Origin: Pseudodesulfovibrio sp.
GTDB lineage: Bacteria > Desulfobacterota > Desulfovibrionia > Desulfovibrionales > Desulfovibrionaceae
Reading direction: 5' to 3'
NCBI GenBank assembly: GCA_022712815.1
Contig: JAFLJW010000334.1
Location: 1 to 10,591, forward strand
DNA: 10,591 nt
Part shown: in pieces, positions 1 through 5,981 of the stretch
How positions within the stretch are numbered: position 1 is the first letter of the stretch
How the letters are laid out: the number at the start of each line of letters is the position of its first letter
Translations under genes and position numbers: made by a program
The notes under the pieces: generated by a model
Databases searched by the model: none
Told to the model about the DNA's origin: nothing
Seen by the model: only the letters and a program-made list of their open reading frames with translations

Positions 1-77
1 TTTACCGTTTTCTTTCATGAAAAATGGGAGTAGATGCTCCTGAGGGCCTCAGCTAAACAGCCCGAAGGACTATCATA

Positions 78-1364
78 GTGGAATTGCTTCTCATCAAGTT
101 CGCACCGTTTCTCAAGGTGCTTTTCGCATTCGTCCTCATGCTCGCAGGCATGCGTTTCAAAGTCGGCCTCGGCCTGTCCATTCTTCTCGGCAGCCTTGTC
201 ATGGGCTTTATGTTCGGTCTTGGGCCACTCCAGTGGGCCGAAACCGGGGTAATGGCCCTGACCCAGGAAAAATTTCTTTTTCTGACCGCGATTGTCGGTT
301 TTATTTTGATTCTGTCCGATGCCATGGAGCGGTCCGGCCAGTCCAAACGGCTCATGGAATCCTTGTCCGGGTTCCTGACCAGCCCGCGTCTGCGCCTTAT
401 TTTCTTTCCCGCTCTCATCGGCCTGCTGCCCATGCCCGGCGGTGCGGTTTTTTCCGCGCCCATGGTCAAGACCGTGTCCGAAGGCATGCGCATCAGCAGC
501 AGCGACAAGGCTGTGGTCAACTACTGGTTCCGCCATATATGGGAGCTGGTATGGCCTCTGTATCCCGGCATTATTCTGACCGTGGCCCTGGCTGATATCC
601 AGATCATCGACCTCATCGCCTATACATGGCCCGGTACGCCTCTCATGCTGTTGACCGGTTGGATTTTCTTCCTGCGTCCGGGCGTGCTCGGTGCCAAGGA
701 CCTCGTTATCGAGAATCTGTCGACCGAGCGGAGCAAAGCCGCTGCATTCAAAGAAGGCCTGCCGCTATTGGTCGCCATCGTCGGGGCCATCGGCCTTGAG
801 GGAGCCATTGCCGCTTTCGTGCCGTCCGTTCCCTTTGAAATGGGCGTGATCGTTGCCCTTGGGCTGTCCGTTGTCTGCGTCATGGCGCAGAATACGCAAT
901 TGGGCATGCGTTTTCTCCGGGATGTCCTGCTCAAGAAAAGCCTTTGGTCTATGATTTTCGTCATTGTGGCGATATTCGTGTTCAAGGATGTCATGCAGGC
1001 GGCTGGAGTGGTTCAGGAGATGGCTCGTGTCGCAGGCGGTGGCGCGGCCCTGTTTGCCGCTGCCGTATTCCTGCCGTTCCTCGTGGGCATGGTCGCGGGC
1101 ATCAACGTGGCCTTTGTGGGTGCGACTTTCCCGCTTCTGCTCGGCTTGCTGACATCGCTTGGGATGCAGGATCAGACCATCCCGTATCTCGTATTGGCAA
1201 CATTCGCCGGGTTTACAGGGGTCATGATCTCACCCATTCACATCTGCCTTATCCTGACCTGCCAGTATTTCAATTGCGATCTCGGCAAGACATGGCGCAA
1301 GCTCGTGCCGCCGTGCCTGATCTTTTTCCTGTCCGGTATCGGCTTGTTCTGGTTCCTGCTTTAG
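78..1364 (+). CDS. DUF401-family integral membrane permease
   Basis: This is a 428-residue, very hydrophobic protein with roughly ten membrane-spanning segments and no signal peptide, so it should sit in the inner membrane. The family call rests on the PMPGG motif near residues 118-122 followed by AVFSAPMV, the FRHIWELVWPLYPG stretch near 151-164, and GMVAGINVAFVGATFPLL near 337-354. These are hallmarks of the DUF401 proteins, which belong to the large ion-transporter-like permeases; the substrate is unknown. The start is GTG at 78, supported by GAAGGA at 64-69 with eight bases of spacing. No promoter is visible in the 77 bases upstream, so it may lie outside the window or be shared with an upstream gene. 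I see no convincing terminator downstream. The family call is firm; the transported substrate cannot be inferred. Confidence 0.85.
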   Translation: MELLLIKFAPFLKVLFAFVLMLAGMRFKVGLGLSILLGSLVMGFMFGLGPLQWAETGVMALTQEKFLFLTAIVGFILILSDAMERSGQSKRLMESLSGFLTSPRLRLIFFPALIGLLPMPGGAVFSAPMVKTVSEGMRISSSDKAVVNYWFRHIWELVWPLYPGIILTVALADIQIIDLIAYTWPGTPLMLLTGWIFFLRPGVLGAKDLVIENLSTERSKAAAFKEGLPLLVAIVGAIGLEGAIAAFVPSVPFEMGVIVALGLSVVCVMAQNTQLGMRFLRDVLLKKSLWSMIFVIVAIFVFKDVMQAAGVVQEMARVAGGGAALFAAAVFLPFLVGMVAGINVAFVGATFPLLLGLLTSLGMQDQTIPYLVLATFAGFTGVMISPIHICLILTCQYFNCDLGKTWRKLVPPCLIFFLSGIGLFWFLL

Positions 1365-1418
1365 CAGCCTGTTTTGCGACAAAGCCCATTGCTATTTGTT
1401 TATGTGTAAAAGCGTCCC

Positions 1419-1447
1419 TTGCCGTAACATGTGATTTTATGTATGAA
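1419..1447 (+). promoter_or_regulatory. Candidate sigma-70 promoter for the small protein at 1500
   Basis: TTGCCG (1419-1424) and TATGAA (1442-1447) are separated by 17 bases, with four of six consensus matches in each box. Transcription would begin near 1454, which favours the protein start at 1500 over an in-frame GTG at 1431 that lies inside this promoter. The match is moderate and unproven. Confidence 0.4.
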
Positions 1448-1499
1448 TTTTCCGTTGAGAGATGTTTGTTTCAATACAAGTATTTTGCGGGAGCGATTC

Positions 1500-1880
1500 A
1501 TGAACCAGTACGGCGACATTTTTACCGAGGACAAATTGCAGGTGCTTTTTCCCGAAAATCGGGCGAACGCGTTTTTTGACGCGCTGTTCGGAGACGTGGA
1601 AGAGGGCAGCTACAACATCGGCCTTGGTTATGCCGGGGAATCTGGCGACGCCTTGAATTTCGAGCTTCGGCTCACCCAGAGACCGGGCAAGTGTCTGGCT
1701 TGTAATTTGACGTATGGGCTGCCCCAGGTTTTTTCCCGGCATCCGGTTATCAACGTGCAGGGGATTGTCGAGGCCGTGGGGGAGGCTGTGGGAAACAGTG
1801 CTGTTTCATGGCAGCTCGGTGCGACAAGAGAGGTCTCGAAAGAGCTGCATGTCATTCCGCTGACGATTGAACTTGGATAG
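1500..1880 (+). CDS. Small conserved Desulfovibrio protein, function unknown
   Basis: This is a 126-residue soluble protein with no signal peptide or membrane segment. I chose ATG 1500 because GGGAG lies at 1489-1493 with six bases of spacing, while the longer in-frame reading from 1431 has no Shine-Dalgarno and a weak N-terminus. Visible features are an acidic N-terminal half (TEDKLQVLFPENRANAFFDA), a CxxC pair at residues 65 and 68 inside RPGKCLACNLTYGLPQVFSR, and a C-terminal beta-rich LHVIPLTIEL. I recognise it as a family found in Desulfovibrio genomes that databases often label 'pancreas/duodenum homeobox protein 1'. That name looks spurious, since no homeodomain is visible. The CxxC could bind a metal or be redox active, but two cysteines alone do not settle it. 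The gene is apparently monocistronic, with its own promoter and terminator. Confidence 0.75.
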   Translation: MNQYGDIFTEDKLQVLFPENRANAFFDALFGDVEEGSYNIGLGYAGESGDALNFELRLTQRPGKCLACNLTYGLPQVFSRHPVINVQGIVEAVGEAVGNSAVSWQLGATREVSKELHVIPLTIELG

Positions 1881-1903
1881 TTTCAGTTGATTAGGTATTT
1901 CAT

Positions 1904-1932
1904 GGAACACCTCAGGGTGTTCCTTTTTTTTT
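1904..1932 (+). terminator. Strong intrinsic terminator
   Basis: GGAACACC (1904-1911) pairs perfectly with GGTGTTCC (1916-1923) around a TCAG loop and is followed by nine T (1924-1932). It ends the transcript of the small protein 24 bases after its stop codon. Confidence 0.9.
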
Positions 1933-2039
1933 GCATAATCAAAGCCTTTCTCGGTTCCGATACCCCTTGCTTTCTTTCCTTTTCTTCAAAAAAAGTCCTT
2001 TATTTCAGAGGAATCATAGTTATGCGGGACTCTCTCATC

Positions 2040-2107
2040 TTGACACAAGGCTGGCTTGGTTATATCAGCAAATTCGTGTCCGGCTTTTTGGGCCGGAACC
2101 GTATAAT
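2040..2107 (+). promoter_or_regulatory. Ferredoxin promoter region with inverted repeat
   Basis: A perfect -10 box, TATAAT, lies at 2102-2107, predicting transcription from about 2114. No -35 match sits 16-18 bases upstream; that position is instead occupied by an inverted repeat, TCCGGC (2079-2084) with GCCGGA (2092-2097). The repeat could bind a regulator. Further upstream is a perfect TTGACA (2040-2045), but its best partner, TATATC (2061-2066), gives only a 15-base spacer, so this is a weaker second candidate. The TATAAT call is reasonable; the operator role is inference. Confidence 0.45.
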
Positions 2108-2115
2108 AATATTGT

Positions 2116-2153
2116 TGCACCGCGAAAAGGTCAGTGCTAAGGCTGGCGGTGCA
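2116..2153 (+). promoter_or_regulatory. 5' UTR stem-loop of the ferredoxin mRNA
   Basis: TGCACCGC (2116-2123) pairs perfectly with GCGGTGCA (2146-2153) around a 22-base loop. It begins two or three bases after the predicted transcription start, so the mRNA would have a structured 5' end. Such 5'-terminal hairpins are known to protect bacterial mRNAs from decay. No riboswitch class is recognised. Confidence 0.5.
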
Positions 2154-2208
2154 GTAAAACAGTTCCGCATATAAGCGGGGCATCCCAAAATACTTTCTGG
2201 AGGAAGAA

Positions 2209-2397
2209 ATGGGCTACACTATTACTATCGACACTGACAAATGTACCGGCGACGGCGAATGCGTAGATGTTTGCCCCGTTGAAGTTTACGAACTTCAGGA
2301 CGGCAAAGCCGTTGCAGTGAACGAAGACGAATGCCTTGGTTGTGAGTCTTGCGTTGAAGTCTGCGAGTCTGACGCCATTACCATCGAAGAGAACTAG
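2209..2397 (+). CDS. Seven-iron-type ferredoxin, D. africanus ferredoxin III-like
   Basis: This is a 62-residue (61 after Met removal) acidic cytoplasmic electron carrier. Numbering from Gly1 after Met removal, cysteines lie at 11, 17, 21, 41, 44, 47 and 51, seven in all. The first cluster motif reads C11-xx-D14-xx-C17-xxx-C21-P, with aspartate where a normal 2[4Fe-4S] ferredoxin has its second cysteine. The second motif, C41-xx-C44-xx-C47-xxx-C51, is complete. This pattern and much of the sequence match my memory of D. africanus ferredoxin III, which carries one [4Fe-4S] and one [3Fe-4S] cluster; the latter can take up Fe or another metal using the aspartate. The start ATG is preceded by GGAGG (2199-2203). 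The gene is monocistronic, with its own promoter and a strong terminator. Likely partners are central redox enzymes of sulfate reducers, not identifiable here. Confidence 0.93.
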   Translation: MGYTITIDTDKCTGDGECVDVCPVEVYELQDGKAVAVNEDECLGCESCVEVCESDAITIEEN

Positions 2398-2417
2398 TCT
2401 CGACTTTGATATGGTTC

Positions 2418-2458
2418 CGGGAGTGGTGGTAATCCATCACTCCCGTTCCATTTTTTTT
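2418..2458 (+). terminator. Strong intrinsic terminator after ferredoxin
   Basis: A 12-pair stem runs from 2418-2429 to 2434-2445, with outer arms CGGGAGTG and CACTCCCG, one G-U pair and a four-base loop. It is followed by TTCCA and eight T (2451-2458). It ends the ferredoxin transcript 20 bases after the stop codon. Confidence 0.85.
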
Positions 2459-2466
2459 CTGGCGCG

Positions 2467-2519
2467 GAGGCGTGTGCGCCTCAAAGAGCCGATGCCGTCG
2501 CCTGCGGGCGTTTTTTTTT
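2467..2519 (+). terminator. Second tandem hairpin region with T-tract
   Basis: Two short hairpins follow the ferredoxin terminator: GAGGCG/CGCCTC (2467-2472 with 2477-2482), then CGCC/GGCG (2499-2502 with 2507-2510), the latter followed directly by nine T (2511-2519). The second can act as a weak intrinsic terminator backing up the first. No gene lies between them. Confidence 0.5.
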
Positions 2520-2563
2520 ACCCCTCCGGGCCATATTTCGCCCTCTTTTCACATTCATCGCGG

Positions 2564-2591
2564 TTGACGACCCTGATTTGCGACTTATCTA
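2564..2591 (+). promoter_or_regulatory. Possible promoter of the YkgJ-TPR operon
   Basis: TTGACG (2564-2569) matches five of six -35 bases. The best -10, TATCTA (2586-2591, 16-base spacer), matches only three. It is the only candidate between the tandem terminators and the start codon at 2652. Confidence 0.3.
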
Positions 2592-2651
2592 ACTGAGCAC
2601 TATATCGACATGGCTTTCACCTGGCAGGGAGCTGGCCGAGGAGCATCTGTA

Positions 2652-3467
2652 ATGGCACTTGATTTTACGGAATATTTTGAGAAATATGAGGCCGTCACCG
2701 CTGAGGTTGACGCCGTTTTTACCAAGTTCGAGACGGAAATGGGCGATCTGGTCAAGTGTGGCAAGGGGTGCAGCGATTGTTGCTATGCCTTGTTTGACAT
2801 CACCTTGGTCGAGGCCATGTACATCAACAACAAGTTCAATGAGAAATTTTCCGGCCTTGCGCGGAGTGCGGTCATGATGCGTGCGGATAAGGCGGATCGC
2901 CAGATTCACAAGCTCAAACGCAAGGTGTTCAAGGCCAGTCAGGAAGGGCGTCCGGTCACCGAAATCATGATGGAAGTGTCCAGGGCCCGCGTGCGCTGTC
3001 CCATGCTTTCCGATGACGATCTGTGTGAAATTTATGAGAATCGTCCCATCACCTGCCGTTTGTACGGTGTGCCTACCTCCATCGGAGGCGAGGCCCATAC
3101 CTGTAGCAAGGCCGGGTTCAAGGGGGGCGAGAAATATCCCACCGTGAATATGGACATTGTTCTCGATAAGCTGCTGGCCATTGGCAAGGATATGCAAAAG
3201 GGCATCGGAAGCCGGTTCAATGAACTGGGAGATATGCTCCTGCCGGTGTCCATGGCATTGGTCACAGAGTATGACGAGGAATATATGGGAGTTGGCGAGG
3301 TCAGGGTTCCCATTCCTCAATATAATAAGGAAGAGCTTGCGGATATGGAGGATCTCAAGGCTGCTGCCACCACGGCATCTGCTTGTGATTCCTGTACTGA
3401 GAGCAAGTCTGCTTGTGAATCATGTTCCGACAAAGTCATCGTGCTCGGTGGCGAGGGTGGGGAATAG
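2652..3467 (+). CDS. YkgJ-family cysteine cluster protein
   Basis: This is a 271-residue soluble protein. The CxxxCxxCC motif at residues 36-44 (CGKGCSDCC) defines the YkgJ / UPF0153 family, thought to bind a metal, probably zinc or an Fe-S cluster. More cysteines follow at 116, 125, 135 (in RPITCRLYGVP, also family-typical) and 151. Unusually, the C-terminus carries two extra CxxC pairs (245/248 and 255/258) in a flexible Ala/Ser/Glu-rich tail, resembling a zinc knuckle. The start at 2652 is chosen over the in-frame ATG at 2610 because GAGGAG lies at 2638-2643, eight bases upstream; the longer reading would add a poor N-terminus without a ribosome site. It is the first gene of a probable operon, with the next start only three bases after its stop. 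Biochemical role unknown. Confidence 0.85.
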   Translation: MALDFTEYFEKYEAVTAEVDAVFTKFETEMGDLVKCGKGCSDCCYALFDITLVEAMYINNKFNEKFSGLARSAVMMRADKADRQIHKLKRKVFKASQEGRPVTEIMMEVSRARVRCPMLSDDDLCEIYENRPITCRLYGVPTSIGGEAHTCSKAGFKGGEKYPTVNMDIVLDKLLAIGKDMQKGIGSRFNELGDMLLPVSMALVTEYDEEYMGVGEVRVPIPQYNKEELADMEDLKAAATTASACDSCTESKSACESCSDKVIVLGGEGGE

Positions 3468-3470
3468 ATC

Positions 3471-3836
3471 ATGGCTGATGAAATAGAGTTCGATACTTTT
3501 ACTCCCGAAGAGCTTGAAGAGCGCAAGGAGTACATGTACGGCAAGCTGTCCAAGCGGCGACGCAAGTTTGTGGACCGCGTGGGCTATGAAAAATGGGACC
3601 CGTTTGCGGCTCCGTTCGATCCCATTGATATTCGGACTGACAAGACCGGCATGACATCCGATCATCTCACCCAACTGTACATCAGGCAGAGTGGGAAGAA
3701 CAAGAATCAGGAATTTCGTGATGCAGTCAGTGAGTTCAATGTCATGCTGGTCATGAATTTTGAGAAAGTGCGGCCCGTTTACGAGTACTGCCTCTGGTAT
3801 GCCGAGCATCTGAAAAAACACGGTGTAAAACCGTAG
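3471..3836 (+). CDS. Unrecognised 121-residue protein in the YkgJ-TPR operon
   Basis: I do not recognise a domain. The protein is soluble and charged, with an acidic N-terminus (EIEFDTFTPEELEERKEYMY) leading into a basic stretch (KLSKRRRKFVDRVGYEKW), a PFAAPFDPIDI segment, and a C-terminal part that should be mostly helical. There is one cysteine. The start ATG lies three bases after the stop of the YkgJ-type gene, with GGGGA (3457-3461) inside the end of that gene as ribosome site, so translational coupling is likely. The TPR gene follows 16 bases after its stop. The conserved-looking composition and tight packing argue that it is a real gene working with its neighbours, but no activity can be inferred. 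Confidence 0.75.
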   Translation: MADEIEFDTFTPEELEERKEYMYGKLSKRRRKFVDRVGYEKWDPFAAPFDPIDIRTDKTGMTSDHLTQLYIRQSGKNKNQEFRDAVSEFNVMLVMNFEKVRPVYEYCLWYAEHLKKHGVKP

Positions 3837-3852
3837 ATAAGGATACAACACC

Positions 3853-4473
3853 ATGGATCATTTTGACAATGTTGACGAGTATATCGTCGATCTCAAAGAT
3901 AAGCTGAAGAAAAATGCCAACTGCGGCAACACCCATTACAATCTGGGTGTGGCTTACCTGTCCCGTCGTGATTTCGTCGAAGCGGAGAGCGAGTTTCTCG
4001 AAGCCGTGTCCAATTCCCCGCGTATGGCCGAAGGGTACGTGCAGCTCGGCGGTATCGCCTTGCAGCATGGCGACATGGAAGGGTGCATGAATTACAATCT
4101 TCAGGCCATCAAGGAACGGCCTTTTTTTGCTGTTCCCTGGGGCAATATAGGTTTTGTCCAGCTCCAGATGGGTGAGACTGATCAGGCTCATAAATCATTG
4201 AAAAAAGCACTCAAGCTCGACCCTGACTTTGCTCAGGCCCAGGCCACCATGTCCAGCGTGTTTATCTCGATGGGTGACTACGAAGAGGCAGACAAGATGC
4301 TCAAGAAGATTCTTGATAAGCATGCCCATTTCGGTCCGGCCTGGAACAACAAGGCCCTTATTCTCGCTCACAACGAAGATTGGGCTGAAGCGGCCGAGTG
4401 CCTCAAAAAAGCCGAAGAAAGTGGTTTTGAAGTATCCGAAGAGTTCAAAAAGGAAGTTGAATCCAAAAAATAG
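3853..4473 (+). CDS. Tetratricopeptide (TPR) repeat protein
   Basis: This is a 206-residue soluble protein made almost entirely of five 34-residue TPRs, at about 25-58, 59-92, 93-126, 127-160 and 161-194. Repeat signatures visible include NLGVAYLSRRDFVEAESEF, WGNIGFVQLQMGETDQAHKS and WNNKALILAHNEDWAEAAEC, with Pro or acidic residues at the repeat ends. TPR arrays are protein-binding scaffolds; no catalytic domain is attached, and there is no signal peptide or membrane anchor, so it should act in the cytoplasm. AAGGA (3839-3843) sits nine bases before ATG. It is the last gene of the YkgJ operon and is followed by a strong hairpin terminator. A natural inference is that it binds one or both upstream products; the client is unknown. 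Confidence 0.9.
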   Translation: MDHFDNVDEYIVDLKDKLKKNANCGNTHYNLGVAYLSRRDFVEAESEFLEAVSNSPRMAEGYVQLGGIALQHGDMEGCMNYNLQAIKERPFFAVPWGNIGFVQLQMGETDQAHKSLKKALKLDPDFAQAQATMSSVFISMGDYEEADKMLKKILDKHAHFGPAWNNKALILAHNEDWAEAAECLKKAEESGFEVSEEFKKEVESKK

Positions 4474-4485
4474 GAATAATTCCTG

Positions 4486-4513
4486 TTGCGAACTCTCGCA
4501 AGGTGATTATACT
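4486..4513 (+). promoter_or_regulatory. Promoter of the HEAT-like gene, with inverted repeat on -35
   Basis: TTGCGA (4486-4491) and TATACT (4508-4513) are separated by 16 bases, a good sigma-70 match. The -35 box is also the left arm of a perfect inverted repeat, TTGCGA actc TCGCAA (4486-4501), which may be an operator. The predicted start near 4520 lies inside the terminator stem of the upstream operon. Confidence 0.6.
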
Positions 4514-4545
4514 AAGGGGACTGTCAATGTGACAGTCCCCTTTTT
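4514..4545 (+). terminator. Strong intrinsic terminator of the YkgJ-TPR operon
   Basis: A 13-pair perfect stem (4514-4526 with 4530-4542, core GGGGACTGTCA / TGACAGTCCCC) closes on a three-base loop and runs into TTTTT (4541-4545). It begins directly after the -10 box of the next gene. A transcript starting near 4520 would lack part of the left arm and so escape termination. Confidence 0.85.
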
Positions 4546-4565
4546 GCTTTGTATCAGGAGTAGAT

Positions 4566-5255
4566 ATGTCCCGTTTTCGTCGCACAAAGAAAGAAGTCAG
4601 GGCCATTCTCCTTGCCCCGAACTGGCAGGAGAGGCTGGCAGAGCTTGGACAATGGGCTCCCGGAATTCTGGTCCCGCCGTTGTTGTCTCTTCGTCTTGAT
4701 AAAGACGAAGCCGTGCGCTGGCGGTCAGTGGCTGCCTTTGGCCTGACTGCGGACCGCATGGCTGAGGCGAGCATGGAAAAGGCGCGTATTCTCATGCGAA
4801 CCTGCATGTGGCATATGAATGAGGAGTCCGGTAACCTTGGCTGGGGAATCCCGCATTTCATGGGGGAAGCCATGGCGAGAAACGCCCGGATTGCCAAGGA
4901 ATACCACAAGATTCTCGTGTCATACATATTTTGTGATGCCGACTGCGACGGCAATTTCCTCGACCATCCCGAATTGCGGCGCGATGTATTCTGGGGATTG
5001 GCCCGTCTGGCCGAAGAGCGTCCTGAACTGCTGGCCCGTGGCGAACGCTTCCTCTTGGTCGCTCTAAATGAGTCTGATCCGTATAATCGAGCCTACGCCG
5101 CCTGGGTGCTGGGTCTGATCAAGTCGGAGAAGGCCCGCGGGAAGCTTGCGGAATTGGCGAGTGACACCACTGAAATCAGGACATTTCGCAATGGTGAGCT
5201 TGTTGATATTACTGTTGGTTGGCTGGCGAAAGAGGCCTTGGTAGCCCTTGGCTGA
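4566..5255 (+). CDS. HEAT-like repeat protein, DVU0298-type family
   Basis: This is a 229-residue soluble, helix-rich protein. It looks like an armadillo/HEAT array: helices around WQERLAELGQWAPGILVPPL, DEAVRWRSVAAFGLTADRMA, LRRDVFWGLARLAEERPELL and DPYNRAYAAWVLGLIKS. A conserved central block, NEESGNLGWGIP (residues 85-96) then SYIFCDADCDGNFLDHPELR (119-138), resembles a deltaproteobacterial family that I recall as DVU0298-like, of unknown function. The E-E-S-G-N-L-G-W-G motif and C123/C127 look too specific for a pure scaffold and might form a binding site; that is inference. AGGAG (4556-4560) precedes ATG by five bases. It has its own promoter, so it is a separate unit from the YkgJ-TPR operon, although both make alpha-solenoid proteins. 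Confidence 0.75.
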   Translation: MSRFRRTKKEVRAILLAPNWQERLAELGQWAPGILVPPLLSLRLDKDEAVRWRSVAAFGLTADRMAEASMEKARILMRTCMWHMNEESGNLGWGIPHFMGEAMARNARIAKEYHKILVSYIFCDADCDGNFLDHPELRRDVFWGLARLAEERPELLARGERFLLVALNESDPYNRAYAAWVLGLIKSEKARGKLAELASDTTEIRTFRNGELVDITVGWLAKEALVALG

Positions 5256-5354
5256 TTCTTGCTGCGGGAGGACTAGGTCACACCGTAAAAAACAGGCTAT
5301 CTGAACTCCCCAAAAGGATTATTTGGCAATCGGGAAAGCTTGGTTCGGAAGAAT

Positions 5355-5981
5355 TTATTGTTTGCGTGCCGTGACGCAATACATTGCCGATTCTTGTCCG
5401 TTTACGGGGTGTGTTTCAATACAGGAGAAGCCGTTGTTTTTCAGGAGTTCGTGAACACTAGAAAGGGAGATCGGACGGAATATACCCATATTCAGAGGCA
5501 TATTTTTCATTTTTCTTTCATCTACAAATGCGAGAACAAGCGTGCCGTTGGATTTCAATGTGTCAAAAACCTGGGAGACAGTCGCGTCAGGGGAAGGCCA
5601 GAAATAGATGGTATTCCCAGAGCAGACAGTGTCGAATTTTTCTGGTGGATATGCAATTTCATCGAAATTGCCATGAGTGAGGCTAACCGTTCCTGCGGCG
5701 ATATGGTGCCTATTTTTTCTTTTCGCAACATTCAGCATTGCGTTTGAAAAGTCGATTCCCTCAATTGTTCCGTCTGTAAGACCATGTGCCATGGCATTGA
5801 TAACAGTACCGGTCCCGAAACCAATTTCTAGAATTTGGTCATTTCCGTTCGCTGCCACAAGCTCTGTCATGCGCTTATTGAGCGCACTATTGCCTTTGTT
5901 GAAAAAGGCGGGCATGAAAAAACGTCCGAAGATTCCGGTAGGTTTGCGGGCCTGACGGGAGAAAAAATCCTTGAATGGCAT
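5355..5981 (-). CDS. Class I SAM-dependent methyltransferase
   Basis: This is a 208-residue soluble enzyme predicted to transfer a methyl group from S-adenosylmethionine. The motif I glycine loop is ILEIGFGTGTG-like (LEIGFGTG at residues 51-58), followed by the acidic end of strand two, EGIDFS (D77). A motif IV-like CSGNTIYFWPSP follows, and TLKSNGTLVLAF marks strand five. The fold resembles UbiE/Methyltransf_11 proteins; the acceptor (small molecule, lipid or protein) is not evident. ATG is preceded on its strand by AAGGAG (complement of 5987-5992) with five bases of spacing. The gene is convergent with the HEAT-like gene and alone on this strand. Its base composition is clearly AT-richer than its neighbours: hand counts of three 60-base lines give 26, 27 and 22 G+C, against 35 in a thrS line. 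That suggests acquisition by transfer. Confidence 0.88.
   Translation of the reverse strand: MPFKDFFSRQARKPTGIFGRFFMPAFFNKGNSALNKRMTELVAANGNDQILEIGFGTGTVINAMAHGLTDGTIEGIDFSNAMLNVAKRKNRHHIAAGTVSLTHGNFDEIAYPPEKFDTVCSGNTIYFWPSPDATVSQVFDTLKSNGTLVLAFVDERKMKNMPLNMGIFRPISLSSVHELLKNNGFSCIETHPVNGQESAMYCVTARKQ

Noticed and set aside
40..52. Small palindrome CTGAGGGCCTCAG ahead of the DUF401 gene
   Set aside because: A five-pair stem with no T-tract and no known operator match; the upstream context is missing from the window.
1887..2174. Plus-strand open frame of 95 codons (or 50 from ATG 2022) ahead of ferredoxin
   Set aside because: It runs through a strong terminator and the ferredoxin promoter and 5' stem-loop. 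The inner ATG has only a weakly spaced GAGG and the peptide resembles nothing I know.
2589..3320. 243-codon minus-strand open frame over the YkgJ-type gene
   Set aside because: The plus-strand frame has family motifs and a good Shine-Dalgarno; the antisense frame has neither and is a codon-bias shadow.
5256..5354. Search for a terminator between the convergent HEAT-like and methyltransferase genes
   Set aside because: Only a weak CCAAA/TTTGG pairing (5310-5326) without a T-tract is visible; not enough to call.
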